Assembly: GCA_019359035.1 (NCBI GenBank)
Contig: JAHHIC010000036.1
Span: forward strand, 1-64,000
DNA: 64,000 bases
Reading direction: 5' to 3'
Source: Scytonematopsis contorta HA4267-MV1
Lineage (GTDB): Bacteria > Cyanobacteriota > Cyanobacteriia > Cyanobacteriales > Nostocaceae
The position numbers and the translations under genes were made by a program. The notes beneath the pieces are model-generated. The model worked only from the letters and a program-made list of their open reading frames with translations. It did no database searches and was not told the origin of the DNA. Below are positions 18,612 through 28,217 of the stretch, in pieces. Positions within the stretch are counted from its first letter, which is position 1; each line of letters begins with the position of its first letter.

Positions 18612-18656
18612 AAACCCCACCCCCAACCCCCTCCACGAAGAGCGGGGAGGGGGCTA
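18612..18656. repeat. GC-rich palindromic repeat, inverted copy
   Basis: AACCCCCTCC...GGGGAGGGGGCTAC is a diverged inverted copy of the element at 12884-12927, with a 9-nt central insertion/substitution. It lies about 70 bp after the CSP41-like stop and may serve as a 3' hairpin. The rest of the 379-bp spacer (18542-18920) holds the reading-frame remnant at 18712-18909. Confidence 0.8.
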
Positions 18657-18711
18657 CGAAAAGAGTTAACAGTACATGGATGATTTTTGTTTGGATTGGC
18701 TGGTGTTTTTC

Positions 18712-18909
18712 TTATGAGGAAAGCAATTTGTCACGGATTCTTTGTTGAAGACGAATTACCGCATCTGAAGTTGATTCCGACTCTGGCTCAACCACTTCGC
18801 GTTCTGTCAAAATCGAGTTAATTTCACTGGAGTCTGTTTGACCAAGTTCCTGTAATAATGTTTTGAAAGCTTGCTTCTGCTGATTTATGCTTGGTTCAAT
18901 AGAACATTC
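18712..18909 (-). pseudogene. Possible gene remnant without a start codon
   Basis: On the minus strand a frame of 65 codons ends in TAA at 18712-18714 and reads like protein: INQQKQAFKTLLQELGQ near its start, VVEPESESTSDAV in the middle and VIRLQQRIRDKLLSS at its end. It is closed upstream by TAA with no ATG or GTG between, and the only in-frame TTG is too far inside. This suggests a truncated or decayed small gene, or one with an unusual start. Family not recognised. Confidence 0.3.
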
Positions 18910-18920
18910 TTAATCAAAAT

Positions 18921-20039
18921 TTATTTGATTTTTCTTTCTTCTAGTGTTTTATCGTATACTGCTTTTGTTTCATTTATCATTCGCTCAACAGTAAATTCCC
19001 GCTCAAATTTTTGCCTACCAGCTTCACCCATTTGCTGACGAAGATTGGGGGATTGAATGAGTATAGCAAGTGCAGTTCTTAATGCTGACACGTCTTGACG
19101 CGGTACTAATAAACCTGTTTCACCATCTACAACTTCCTCTGGAATGCCATTGACTTTAGTTGCAACAACTGGTAAGCCAGCACGCATAGCTTCTAAGATA
19201 CTTATAGGTAATCCCTCATAATGAGTGCTAAGGATAAATATTTGATATTGGGCTAACAAGTCAGTTACATCGGTGCGGTCACCCAAAAAAGAAACCCTAT
19301 CTTCAATTCCTAAGGACTTCGCTAAAGTTTTACATGATTCTAAAGATGGGCCACTACCAACCAAGTCAAGATGTATAGGATATTTTTGTAACTGAGCGAC
19401 AGCTTGAAGTAAGGTAGTTTGGTCTTTTTGTTCGTTAAATCGTGCCACCATAATCAAGCGAGGTGGTTGTGTTGAAGGGTTAGCAAAGGTTTGAGGAATG
19501 TTGCTGATACCATAACGCACAACCTGTAGTAAATCTTGATTGCCAATGCTACTTTTTTTGGCTAACAAACGGTCATTTTCTGATACGCAAATTATTTTTG
19601 AGGAAAAAAGAGCCAAGAATTTTTCAGCAACTAACGCCACGATTCGCCTAAATTTTGGTGTTCCAGGACTAAAGCCCCAACCATGTGCAGTGAATACAAC
19701 TGGAAGTTTAGAAATCCATGCAGCAATGCGTGCTACAACCCCAGCTTTACTGCTATGTACATGGATAATATTTGGCTGAATTTGATTAATTAACTGAATG
19801 CATTCTTTGACAGCTAAGTAATCACGGAATAAATGAATATCACGGGTCAAATTGGGAATAGTATGTACGCTTACCCCTAAGGAACTAGCTTTTTCTGTTA
19901 GAAGACCTTCACTTCCTGTGGCGAGGTGAATATCATAAATTCGATGAAAGTTGTAAATCAAATCATAGACGCTTGCTTGAGCACCACCTAATTCAGACTT
20001 AGTAATGACATAGAGTAGTGATTGCTTATTCTCTTTCAT
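18921..20039 (-). CDS. Glycosyltransferase family 4 (block 1)
   Basis: GT-B glycosyltransferase; from ATG 20039 the product has 372 residues. It opens LLYVITKSELGGAQ (acceptor-domain glycine loop), has IIHVHSSKAGVVARI and FTAHGWGFSPG, then the donor domain with MVARFNEQKDQTTLLQA and the E-x7-E motif EGLPISILEAMRAGLPVVAT. It is clearly paralogous to the gene at 33106-34194, which holds the same last position in block 2. The frame is open to 20090, but the internal ATG puts the GGAQ loop at the usual distance from the start. Last gene of the block 1 minus-strand row. Confidence 0.9.
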   Translation of the reverse strand: MKENKQSLLYVITKSELGGAQASVYDLIYNFHRIYDIHLATGSEGLLTEKASSLGVSVHTIPNLTRDIHLFRDYLAVKECIQLINQIQPNIIHVHSSKAGVVARIAAWISKLPVVFTAHGWGFSPGTPKFRRIVALVAEKFLALFSSKIICVSENDRLLAKKSSIGNQDLLQVVRYGISNIPQTFANPSTQPPRLIMVARFNEQKDQTTLLQAVAQLQKYPIHLDLVGSGPSLESCKTLAKSLGIEDRVSFLGDRTDVTDLLAQYQIFILSTHYEGLPISILEAMRAGLPVVATKVNGIPEEVVDGETGLLVPRQDVSALRTALAILIQSPNLRQQMGEAGRQKFEREFTVERMINETKAVYDKTLEERKIK

Positions 20040-20086
20040 AATCTCACTTTTCAACCTGTAAAGAATTACGTTTATTGTGAAAAATC

Positions 20087-21127
20087 TCAAATATTATTAA
20101 GAGATTTTGATAGATATTCAATTGAATGATTTTCGCGAAAATATTTAACAGCTTCCCAACATCTGCTGTTATAGTCATCTGCATCCATACTCATTAAATA
20201 ATTTATGCAACTGATGATTGAATTTTCATCATTAAAATCAATCATAAATATAAACTTAAGTCCTTTGAGGGAATAGAAAGCAGGAATATCGTTAAGAATT
20301 AATGGCTTCCCGTAACTTAATGCTTCTGGGATGACACCACTTTGAGTTGAAACAGAGTAAGGAATAACCAAAAAGTGCGTTAATCCTAATAAAAAATTTT
20401 TAGCATTGGGTGATACATAACCAGGAAATCTAACTATTAATTCCTCATCATAGTTAACACGTATATTTTTTTCGGCTCCAGCACGAATGCATCTAGTTAC
20501 CTCTCCATAATATTTATGAATAATTGCTGCAAAAGATATAAATCCTTGAGGATTTTTATCTTTGTATGCTGTTCCTATATAGGAAAAAGTTTTTAAGTTA
20601 TTCCAATTACACTTCAACTGCGAAAAGTTACTCTCTAAGATTTTATCGGGGATACTAATAAAGGTGAGGTTTATTTGAGAAATCTTATGATTTTCAACAA
20701 AGCTTTTAGCTTTAACAACTGCTTCATTACTGGGAAGAAAAACTTTACTGGATAAATAGCCTAATAATAAATTGAAAAAGTTTACCAATAAAGCTTTTAT
20801 TGGATTAACCCTTCCTATCTCTAATTTAGGTTCATGCATCATATAATATACTTTGATTTCTTTTGGAATTAAGATGCGTATAATCCTCAAAAATGAGATT
20901 AAGAATACATAGTCAAGTTGCAGAGCAAAGAAAAATAATGAAATATATTCTCCAGATTTTAAGTTTTTCAACGTTTGAAAAAAATATAAACATGTCTCTA
21001 AATTAACTCTGTGTATGCGTTGTAAATTATTACTACAGTCGCTTTTAGAATACAAGGCTTGATAAAAAGATTCTGGACAATGATTTAAATTAGGGTTTTT
21101 GGGGATAAAAATATATGTTGTACACAT
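20087..21127 (-). CDS. Putative GT-B glycosyltransferase (block 1)
   Basis: The 346-residue protein has no strong textbook motif at its N-terminus, but YYMMHEPKLEIGR resembles the HE loop of GT4 acceptor domains. The C-terminal half has FSYIGTAYKDKNPQGF and a donor-site-like segment QSGVIPEALSYGKPLILNDIPAFY, where the E in PEALSYGKP takes the place of the second Glu of E-x7-E. It was therefore called a divergent glycosyltransferase family 1/4 member. The coding sequence is visibly AT-rich and has many Asn, Ile and Lys codons compared with ppk1, as in the next three genes, hinting at separate ancestry. The acceptor and donor are unknown. Confidence 0.65.
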   Translation of the reverse strand: MCTTYIFIPKNPNLNHCPESFYQALYSKSDCSNNLQRIHRVNLETCLYFFQTLKNLKSGEYISLFFFALQLDYVFLISFLRIIRILIPKEIKVYYMMHEPKLEIGRVNPIKALLVNFFNLLLGYLSSKVFLPSNEAVVKAKSFVENHKISQINLTFISIPDKILESNFSQLKCNWNNLKTFSYIGTAYKDKNPQGFISFAAIIHKYYGEVTRCIRAGAEKNIRVNYDEELIVRFPGYVSPNAKNFLLGLTHFLVIPYSVSTQSGVIPEALSYGKPLILNDIPAFYSLKGLKFIFMIDFNDENSIISCINYLMSMDADDYNSRCWEAVKYFRENHSIEYLSKSLNNI

Positions 21128-21200
21128 ATGAGGTTTACAATTTAGTTTTGCTTACTATTTAACAATCGATAGATAACGAGTTTACAATTGAAGTAAATCA

Positions 21201-21968
21201 TTAATTTTTTCGCGCAAATGGCGAGTTAATTTTTAACATATCCTTCAAGGTAATTACAAAGTTTACGAGGCTGACAATTATCATTTCATAAAGATTTTTG
21301 GCATGTTGAGCGCGTATAATTGATTGTTCGGTAATTCTTTGTTTTGAATTACTGGCAACCCCATTTGGTTCACATTTAGACACAACTATAGTTAGGTAAA
21401 AAATCTGGATATTTGGTAACATCCTAATAAATACTTCATAATCCATAGATGTCTTTATCTGTTCATTAAATTTATATTTTTTATGTAGACTAGTTTCGCA
21501 AAAAATGCCTTGGTGAGGTAAGAACATAAAGTATTTGAGAAAGTTTGATTGAAGTTGTGGTGGATTGTAGAATACCTCGCTTCCTTTATAATTAGAAGAA
21601 ACTGTACTGCCTACTCCACATTTCCATTTATCTTGAAGATAACTCTTAACCACTTCATGAATAACATTTTTTGAATAAAAAATATCACCTGAATTTAAGA
21701 AAAAGATTAAATCACCATTGCTTTTATCGAGTCCTTTATTGAAAGCATTTGATATTCCAGTGTCTGGTTCTGATAAGTAGATAAATGTTTTTGAATGGGA
21801 ATAAGTTTCTAATAATTCCTTAGTCCCATCATTTGAATTTCCATCTATAACGATATGTTCTATGCTTTCATAGTCTTGTTCTTTCACGGAATTAAGTGTT
21901 TTATATAAACCACTTAAGTTATTTTTAGAGATAGTAACTATGGAAACTAAACATAAATTTGGATGCAT
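21201..21968 (-). CDS. Glycosyltransferase family 2 (block 1)
   Basis: GT-A fold inverting glycosyltransferase of 255 residues from ATG 21968. The N-terminus CLVSIVTISKNNLSGLYKTL and IVIDGNSNDGTKELLE are typical of PF00535; the metal-binding DxD region is represented by FFLNSGDIFY. LPHQGIFCETSLHKK and SMDYEVFIRML match a WcaA-like subgroup common in colanic-acid-type clusters. The frame extends to 22004, but the extra residues (MYPLDYKYFFLF) look non-native. A C-terminal hydrophobic patch may attach it to the membrane. Adds one sugar to the block 1 unit (inference). Confidence 0.88.
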   Translation of the reverse strand: MHPNLCLVSIVTISKNNLSGLYKTLNSVKEQDYESIEHIVIDGNSNDGTKELLETYSHSKTFIYLSEPDTGISNAFNKGLDKSNGDLIFFLNSGDIFYSKNVIHEVVKSYLQDKWKCGVGSTVSSNYKGSEVFYNPPQLQSNFLKYFMFLPHQGIFCETSLHKKYKFNEQIKTSMDYEVFIRMLPNIQIFYLTIVVSKCEPNGVASNSKQRITEQSIIRAQHAKNLYEMIIVSLVNFVITLKDMLKINSPFARKN

Positions 21969-22060
21969 AAATAAAAAAAAATACTTGTAATCTAATGGGT
22001 ACAATCAATATGCCTAGTTAACTAAATCGTCATTTTATTATTTGCAGGGGATATTTATGT

Positions 22061-23416
22061 CTATTGAAATAAACCTTCTAAACATTGAATAAAGAAATTA
22101 AAGTAACTAGTAATAGGTGTATTTAAGGGTTGTCCATCCCAAAATTTTAAGTAGCCATCTTCTTCATAAGATAAAATCATAGCCGAGAAAAAGTAAAATA
22201 TTCTCAATACAAGGGATATGAAAAAAATATAAGAATAAATGTTTAATCGCCCTTCAAGTTTTTTTGAGTATAAAACAATTGGATAGAAAAAACCAGGCAA
22301 ACAAAAAAATATACTCGATACCCTAAAATTAAATCCAAAAATGTAAGAGCCAATATAAAGAGTAAAAATAGTTAGTAATAAAAATGTACATTTTAAAACT
22401 ATAGTATTAGACTTTTTGTAATTAGTATTCATCATAAATATAAATAAAATTATATAATCGAACACTGAACGTAACTGATTTCTTAATGTGAAATTTTCCT
22501 CGTTCAAGGCAATACTGGCATCACCGAAATACAAATTTATTTTTTGAGATAAGAAAGAAGGGATAAAAGGCAAACTTGTCACTAACTCTACAAAGTTTCT
22601 AATCCAGTAGTTAGAGAGAGTTAAAGGTAATATTATGAAAAGTATGAATATAAATTGGTAGTTTAAATTTTTGCTTTTAATTAAAAATATCTTTTTTATA
22701 GTACTAATTACCTCAATTATAGCTCCATTAATTTTAGCGAAAACTATAGGTAATATGTATATTACAGAAGAACTATGTGTTAATAATCCCATATAAATTA
22801 GCGTCCAACCTAAAATAAAATTTTCAGCATAAATAGCAGGTATTATAAACATGAATGAATAAAATTGTCGCATCCAAAATAGTTGAAAATAATAACCCTG
22901 ACTCATAATATTGATTAGTATTATTAGTGGGTAAAATTCTGGAATAAATATTGTAGAAATAATTGTAAAAGCAATATTTATCGTCAAAGATTGTAATAGC
23001 AAAAAGCTCTGTTCATGACCCCATGTTAACTTACTCAAATACTTAGGAAGGATGAATGAAAGGGGTTCCATTCCTATATTCGGGATGCTAAATGTTGCTT
23101 CATCTTTCAGAGACTTATATATAGATATATATACTTCTGTGTCACCATAAGGTTCAAGACTAGCTATATATGTACTAATTGTAAATACTACTAATATCAG
23201 TGGAATTATATTTAAAAAATGCTTGTTTTTGCTTTTTATTTGATAAGAAGAAATATTCATTTGGCAGTATAGAAGAATGAAAATTACACCCACAATAGGA
23301 GTAATAGACCAGATGAATAAACTGAATGTTAATATAATATACTTATTAAATTTAGTGAATAGCAAGTGTAATCCATGAGGCTGGCTTATATTTTCAGTCT
23401 TTTGAACAGATATCAT
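22061..23416 (-). CDS. EpsG-type polysaccharide polymerase, Wzy-like (block 1)
   Basis: Integral membrane protein of 451 residues with about 10-12 hydrophobic segments spread over its length. The signature region YGDTEVYISIYKSLK followed by MEPLSFILPKYL and the late FNFRVSSIFFCLPGFFYP match EpsG-family proteins, thought to polymerise repeat units in Wzx/Wzy pathways. It differs from the O-antigen-ligase type polymerases of blocks 2 and 3, so each block may make a chemically different linkage. Very AT-rich coding sequence. It lies within the minus-strand row, 56 bp after the GT2 stop side. Confidence 0.8.
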   Translation of the reverse strand: MISVQKTENISQPHGLHLLFTKFNKYIILTFSLFIWSITPIVGVIFILLYCQMNISSYQIKSKNKHFLNIIPLILVVFTISTYIASLEPYGDTEVYISIYKSLKDEATFSIPNIGMEPLSFILPKYLSKLTWGHEQSFLLLQSLTINIAFTIISTIFIPEFYPLIILINIMSQGYYFQLFWMRQFYSFMFIIPAIYAENFILGWTLIYMGLLTHSSSVIYILPIVFAKINGAIIEVISTIKKIFLIKSKNLNYQFIFILFIILPLTLSNYWIRNFVELVTSLPFIPSFLSQKINLYFGDASIALNEENFTLRNQLRSVFDYIILFIFMMNTNYKKSNTIVLKCTFLLLTIFTLYIGSYIFGFNFRVSSIFFCLPGFFYPIVLYSKKLEGRLNIYSYIFFISLVLRIFYFFSAMILSYEEDGYLKFWDGQPLNTPITSYFNFFIQCLEGLFQ

Positions 23417-23481
23417 AAGTTATTTGTCCTGAGAAAAAGTCAAGTAAAAATGATGGATAAAAGGTAAAGTTATTTAATTAG

Positions 23482-24720
23482 CTAACATCTCTTATAAATT
23501 TCCAAATACTTTTGTGCAACGTCAGAAGGATTAAGTTTTAACTTTGCATACTCACGTGCTGCTATCCCTAAACTATTATCTTGTTTTTGTTGTTCTATAA
23601 TCCACTGAATACCTTTTGCCAGTTCTTGTGTATCGTAGGGTTGTGCAAGATAGCCTGAAACTTGGTGCATAATTAAATCTGGCATTCCACCAATTTGAAA
23701 AGCAGCTGTTGGTGTGCCACAGGCAATAGCTTCAGCGACAGTATTAGGTAAATTATCTTGTCGAGAAGGTGCAACAAATACATCCACTGCGGAATATAAT
23801 AGGGCTAAAGATATATCATCGTGAAGATACCCCATATAACGAATAGGGAAGCCCAAATCAATCGCTTGTATCGGACATAATTGTCCAAAAATTACTAGTT
23901 CCATATCCTCAAATTGCTCAGCTTTAAGAAAGCTCAGTGCTTCCAGTAATAAATCACTCCCTTTGCGCGAGTCGTTACTACCTCCAATTGCACCAAATAG
24001 AATCAATGTTTTGCTTTCTGGCAAATTTAGTAACTTTCGTGCTAGTTTTTTTTCAATTGGACGAAATGTTTCCAAATCCAAAGGAGTAGTTATAACAGAT
24101 ACTTGCCAATTATGCATAAGCTTACTCTGTTGAACGCAATCGGCAAGCCAGTTACTAGGGCAAACAATCTGAAAAGGATTTTGCCAGCATCGTCGTTTAC
24201 GTTCCCAAGTCCAGCGATTCAAATCTAAACCAGACTCATTAACATCACGATTATTAGATTGATACCCATCACGCCAGCGAGCATTTGGGCTATCATCTGT
24301 GTAATGCTCTGCCCCACAGAACGCCCACATATCATGAAAAGTCCAAACTATTGGCTTACGAATTTGAGCAATCTCATGAATGGATAAGGTTTCAGCACCA
24401 ATCCAATGAAGATGAATCACGTCTGCATCAGATGCATTTAAGGACTGCACCCAGGTGGAGGGAAGTAAATTAATAGAATGACGCGCAGGGTTGGAAGTTT
24501 GAAGGGTTATGTTAGCCAACAGACCAGCACCACTACGAATTTCTGCTAACATTCGCCCGATTTTCGATGAATTACCTTGAATATTTGGGTCACCAGATGT
24601 TTTAGACCATACTTGCATTTTAGAGTCTACTTTCGCCTGTAAAAGAGCAGAGTGGATGCGGTAAGTAGCACGGGCAGCACCTCCAGAGATATCGGCATGA
24701 CTAAGGTGTAAAACTTTCAC
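23482..24720 (-). CDS. Glycosyltransferase family 4 (block 1)
   Basis: The 412-residue GT-B enzyme begins MKVLHLSHADISGGAARATYR, the GGAARA loop being typical of a GT4 subgroup from capsule clusters. WTFHDMWAFCGAEHY with a Cys-containing insert (RCWQNPFQIVCPSNW) follows, then LILFGAIGGSNDSRKGSDLL and the donor motif DNLPNTVAEAIACGTPTAAF. The start is GTG at 24720, supported by AAGGAG at nine bases upstream. Catalytic regions appear complete. It is one of four transferases in block 1. Confidence 0.92.
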   Translation of the reverse strand: MKVLHLSHADISGGAARATYRIHSALLQAKVDSKMQVWSKTSGDPNIQGNSSKIGRMLAEIRSGAGLLANITLQTSNPARHSINLLPSTWVQSLNASDADVIHLHWIGAETLSIHEIAQIRKPIVWTFHDMWAFCGAEHYTDDSPNARWRDGYQSNNRDVNESGLDLNRWTWERKRRCWQNPFQIVCPSNWLADCVQQSKLMHNWQVSVITTPLDLETFRPIEKKLARKLLNLPESKTLILFGAIGGSNDSRKGSDLLLEALSFLKAEQFEDMELVIFGQLCPIQAIDLGFPIRYMGYLHDDISLALLYSAVDVFVAPSRQDNLPNTVAEAIACGTPTAAFQIGGMPDLIMHQVSGYLAQPYDTQELAKGIQWIIEQQKQDNSLGIAAREYAKLKLNPSDVAQKYLEIYKRC

Positions 24721-24785
24721 TATTACAATCTCCTTGCTTTTCCCTTTATTTAGAAGTAATTACATGTCGCAACTGTAGAAAATTT

Positions 24786-25727
24786 TTATGGTTTCTGATA
24801 GACAACAGTAACCGTGTGACCATCTGGTAAGCTATTTGGATTGCAGAATTTTTGGGCTAAAACTGTACCTCCCAGTAAAGATATTTTTGACATTATGTTG
24901 TAAATTAACGATAAGTCAATCAAAAGATTATTACTTTGATAGCTGAGGATTTTTTCGATGGATTTCAGGATAATGGAAGATGCATATCTAACTTTGTGAA
25001 CATCAGACAGTTTCTCGTGGTTTATATCTATAACTTTCAGATTAAAAATCTTAGCTATATGATTAAGAGATTTATCAGACCACCAACTAACATGATGTGG
25101 AGGAAGATTTAGAGTTAAATTTTTAACACTAGAAAAAAATGATTCCGCACTAGGTACAGAATAGATTAATAATCCACCTGGCTTTAAACATTTAAGACTC
25201 GCTTCAATAAACTCATAAATTTCCGAAATATGCTCTAAAACTTGAAATGCACAGACAATACTATAACTACTTGATTTTATAATAGCGTGAGCCTCTATAG
25301 ATTCATTAATAACCATAATACCATTTCGATGGGCTGCTGCTTGAGCTTTCTGGCTAAATTCAAGACCTGTGTAGTTCTTAGGCGCAATTTTTTTGGCAAA
25401 TGCACCTTTTCCACATCCTATTTCTAAAACACTATCATACTCATTAATATACCTTTTAGCATAATCAAATTCGTCTTTTTCGTCCATGTAATACCAATCA
25501 ATTTCTTGAAGTTTCTCATATAAAAACTCTGAACCAGTAATTGATGGGTGAAAAAATTTTAGGTCTGATTCTGGACAGTGAAAAAATTCTATTTTTTCTA
25601 ACCCATCAAATTCTGAACTTATATCTACTTTAAGTAAATTGGAATACAACTTAACTAATTGGGAAACTTTTATTTCTTCAATTTTTGAATTGTTTAAACT
25701 TTTACTCAAGGGGCAAATAACGTTCAT
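24786..25727 (-). CDS. SAM-dependent class I methyltransferase (block 1)
   Basis: From ATG 25727, which has AAGGAATTACT upstream, the product is 313 residues. Motif I is VLEIGCGKGAFAK (about residues 100-112), the acidic loop is YTGLEFSQKA, and the family segments AFQVLEHISE and KCLKPGGLLIYSVP are present. An N-terminal region with FFHCPESDLKFFHP resembles the degenerate zinc-ribbon start seen in sugar or lipid methyltransferases of polysaccharide loci. It probably O-methylates a sugar of the block 1 unit (inference). The frame is open to 25814, but those residues are hydrophobic and unlike the family. Confidence 0.88.
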   Translation of the reverse strand: MNVICPLSKSLNNSKIEEIKVSQLVKLYSNLLKVDISSEFDGLEKIEFFHCPESDLKFFHPSITGSEFLYEKLQEIDWYYMDEKDEFDYAKRYINEYDSVLEIGCGKGAFAKKIAPKNYTGLEFSQKAQAAAHRNGIMVINESIEAHAIIKSSSYSIVCAFQVLEHISEIYEFIEASLKCLKPGGLLIYSVPSAESFFSSVKNLTLNLPPHHVSWWSDKSLNHIAKIFNLKVIDINHEKLSDVHKVRYASSIILKSIEKILSYQSNNLLIDLSLIYNIMSKISLLGGTVLAQKFCNPNSLPDGHTVTVVYQKP

Positions 25728-25841
25728 AGTAATTCCTTTTCTGTTTACTCGATTTATGCTGAAAGTAAAAAAAAATACGAAAATTTTCAGATGATGCTTT
25801 TTAATGACTAGCAAATACTATTAATATTTTAATTCAAATTT

Positions 25842-26741
25842 TTAAGATACCAATAACAAACGTCGGCGAAGTTTTTGTAGTAAATTCTCTTTAAAAATTC
25901 GGTTGTATGTGTAACTATCAGCTTCTTTATGACGAACCATCAAAGCGGGGTGACTAATTTCTAAAATATCCGATGTTGGTAATTTTGAACGTGGGTCATT
26001 TTTTGTTGTATGAGCAGCATCTTGACGATTAAAACCAAGATTTGAAATTAAGTTTTTATTAGGGGCAATAGCCAAACCATTTTGAGACCAACAGGCATAA
26101 AGCCATTGATAATCCCAGGTATCTAAGACTTGAGGGTCTTGATACATTTGCTCAAAAATTTTTGTCCAATATTTTTGCTCCTGTGGATTATCGAAGATTG
26201 ACTTAATCAGACCCGATTCCTTAAACATAGGCCAGGTTGTCATATGGTAATCGTAGTGTTTCCAAGCTCTCTTCCAAGAAGCCCAACCCCAATTATGTGT
26301 GTATTTTGAAAAGTAATAACTATCACTCGTTCTATTTTGATTAATAGAATTATCTCCACAAATATGCATGATTCTTTCATCATAACGATAATATTGTAGA
26401 ACTGCTTGGCAAAAATCAAAAAATGAAGGATTTGGTAAAGTATCATCTTCTAAAAAAATTGCTTCATCAACTTGGGAAAAAACCCAGTCAAATCCACTAG
26501 ATTCACGACGACCGCATCCCAAATTAACGTCAGAAAAGTTAGTTAAAACTTCACAATCCCAGTCAATTTTTTTAATAACTTCTCTAGTTTTATCACACTT
26601 TTCTTTTTCTTCCACAGAACGAGGCCCGTCAGCTATAACAAACAATTTTTGAGGCTTCACTTTTGCAATAGCCTGAAATACAATCTCTGTTAAATCAGGA
26701 CGATTAAAAATTAGAAAGCCAATTGGTGTTGAAAAGGACAT
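25842..26741 (-). CDS. HlpA-like GT-A fold glycosyltransferase (block 1)
   Basis: The 299-residue protein begins PIGFLIFNRPDLTEIVFQAI, with VIADGPRS, then IFLEDDTLPNPSFF where EDD is the likely metal site, and NWGWASWKRAWKHYD. This pattern is that of proteins often labelled hemolytic protein HlpA-like, a GT-A/GT2-related group found in surface-polysaccharide clusters. Real haemolysin activity is not implied. ATG at 26741 follows AGGT. It is likely to be another sugar transferase of block 1. Confidence 0.8.
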   Translation of the reverse strand: MSFSTPIGFLIFNRPDLTEIVFQAIAKVKPQKLFVIADGPRSVEEKEKCDKTREVIKKIDWDCEVLTNFSDVNLGCGRRESSGFDWVFSQVDEAIFLEDDTLPNPSFFDFCQAVLQYYRYDERIMHICGDNSINQNRTSDSYYFSKYTHNWGWASWKRAWKHYDYHMTTWPMFKESGLIKSIFDNPQEQKYWTKIFEQMYQDPQVLDTWDYQWLYACWSQNGLAIAPNKNLISNLGFNRQDAAHTTKNDPRSKLPTSDILEISHPALMVRHKEADSYTYNRIFKENLLQKLRRRLLLVS

Positions 26742-26786
26742 AAATTAATTACCTATCGTTGATAAATTTGTGAGGATTAATAATAT

Positions 26787-28103
26787 TTACGTAAAAAACA
26801 AAAGAGATTTAACTTGCACAATAAATATTTTTTGTGTTTTTGGATGAAAAGCATGGCTTATAAATGATGCAAAAGCTTGGGAAATGACAGTTGCGATTGC
26901 GGCACCTATTCCACCATAGACAGGAATTAAAAAAAAGTTTAATACTATATTTATAATTGCTCCAAATAAAGTTCTACTTAATGAAAGATGGGTCAAATCT
27001 TCCGCAACAAACCAGGATGATGTAGCAACTCCCATAAATACAAATAAAGAAGCCCAGATGTGAATTGCTAAAACTTTTCCAGCTTCTGCATAGTCGTTAC
27101 CAAAAAGCGTAATAATTAATGTACCAGATAGAAATGTCATTGGTATTGCAACCACAAAAGAAACAAAAACTAACAGACGAAGTAATTGTCCTATCCTTCG
27201 ATAGTAAAGAGCTTCACTAACTTGTTTTGCTGCAAAAATGGATGGAGTAACGGAAGAAGAAATTGTCACTGGAATAAAATACCAAGCTTCGGAAATACGA
27301 GTAGCAGCTGAGTAAATTCCTACAGCGCGATTACCTATCATCTGTCCCAGCATAATCTGGTCGATTCTCATATAAATCATGATAGTCAAACCAGAAAGAA
27401 TCAGGGGGTAACTTTTCTTGAGCATAGTCTTAGCTGTGGGAAAACTCCAACGCCACAACCAAATAGAGTAACCCTTGACTTTGTAGGCTATTACTAAAGC
27501 CAACGCACCTAATCCTATTTCCCCCAGTTTAGCCCAAGCAAAAGTAATTAATGGAGCCTGCGCTGTAATTAGAATTACTTGTAGCAAAGTAATAAATAAA
27601 AATCCTACATTTCTCGCAAGTACAGTGTACTTTGACAGCACCTGAGATTGAAACCAAAGGTCAATAGTATCAAATGCTTGGAAAATGTAAGATGTTGATA
27701 AAATTGTTACCAACAAAACAGTTAGCATTTCGTCTTGGCTAAAGACAGAAATCAAACTAGCTGTCAATATCAAGCATCCAACTCCAGCAATTAACTTGAG
27801 CCAAAATGTCGTCCCTAAAATTTGCTCTTTATTGCCTGAGTTAACCACAATATTTTGTATTACTACGCTGTCCAAACCTAGATTAGCCAGTGGATTTAAT
27901 AAAGCTACAAAGGCTATCGCGTAATTAAAAAGACCAAATTGCTGCGCTCCCAAATAACGTGCAATCCAAACTCCAATAAACAAAGTGATTCCCATACGCA
28001 GAATACGGTCAGCGAAAAGCCATCCTGTATTGCTGATAATTGCACGCAGTCCAGAGCTAAATTTCAACTCTGATAATTTGGGAATTTTTAATTTATTCAG
28101 CAT
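26787..28103 (-). CDS. Oligosaccharide flippase, Wzx-type (block 1)
   Basis: MOP/MATE-like exporter with about 12-14 hydrophobic segments in 438 residues, starting from ATG 28103 (MLNKLKIPKLSEL). ISNTGWLFADRILRMGITLFIG and ARYLGAQQFGLFNYA are the classical Wzx opening. It should flip lipid-linked repeat units from the cytoplasmic to the periplasmic face. The frame is open to a TTG at 28133, judged less likely. It is the second gene transcribed in block 1, just after the Wzc gene, the same position as the flippases of blocks 2 and 3. Confidence 0.93.
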   Translation of the reverse strand: MLNKLKIPKLSELKFSSGLRAIISNTGWLFADRILRMGITLFIGVWIARYLGAQQFGLFNYAIAFVALLNPLANLGLDSVVIQNIVVNSGNKEQILGTTFWLKLIAGVGCLILTASLISVFSQDEMLTVLLVTILSTSYIFQAFDTIDLWFQSQVLSKYTVLARNVGFLFITLLQVILITAQAPLITFAWAKLGEIGLGALALVIAYKVKGYSIWLWRWSFPTAKTMLKKSYPLILSGLTIMIYMRIDQIMLGQMIGNRAVGIYSAATRISEAWYFIPVTISSSVTPSIFAAKQVSEALYYRRIGQLLRLLVFVSFVVAIPMTFLSGTLIITLFGNDYAEAGKVLAIHIWASLFVFMGVATSSWFVAEDLTHLSLSRTLFGAIINIVLNFFLIPVYGGIGAAIATVISQAFASFISHAFHPKTQKIFIVQVKSLLFFT

Positions 28104-28217
28104 CAGTTTTAAGTCTGCTCGTGTTTTGCTCAAGACCAGAGTCCGGAAGTTGTATGTTTATAGATGCATTGGAAACAAAGCTACTAAATAGCCCGCACTG
28201 TAATTCTATGTGTACCT

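Noticed and set aside
25842-26741. Haemolysin, from the common HlpA-like label
   Set aside because: GT-A type motifs and the cluster context point to a sugar transferase.
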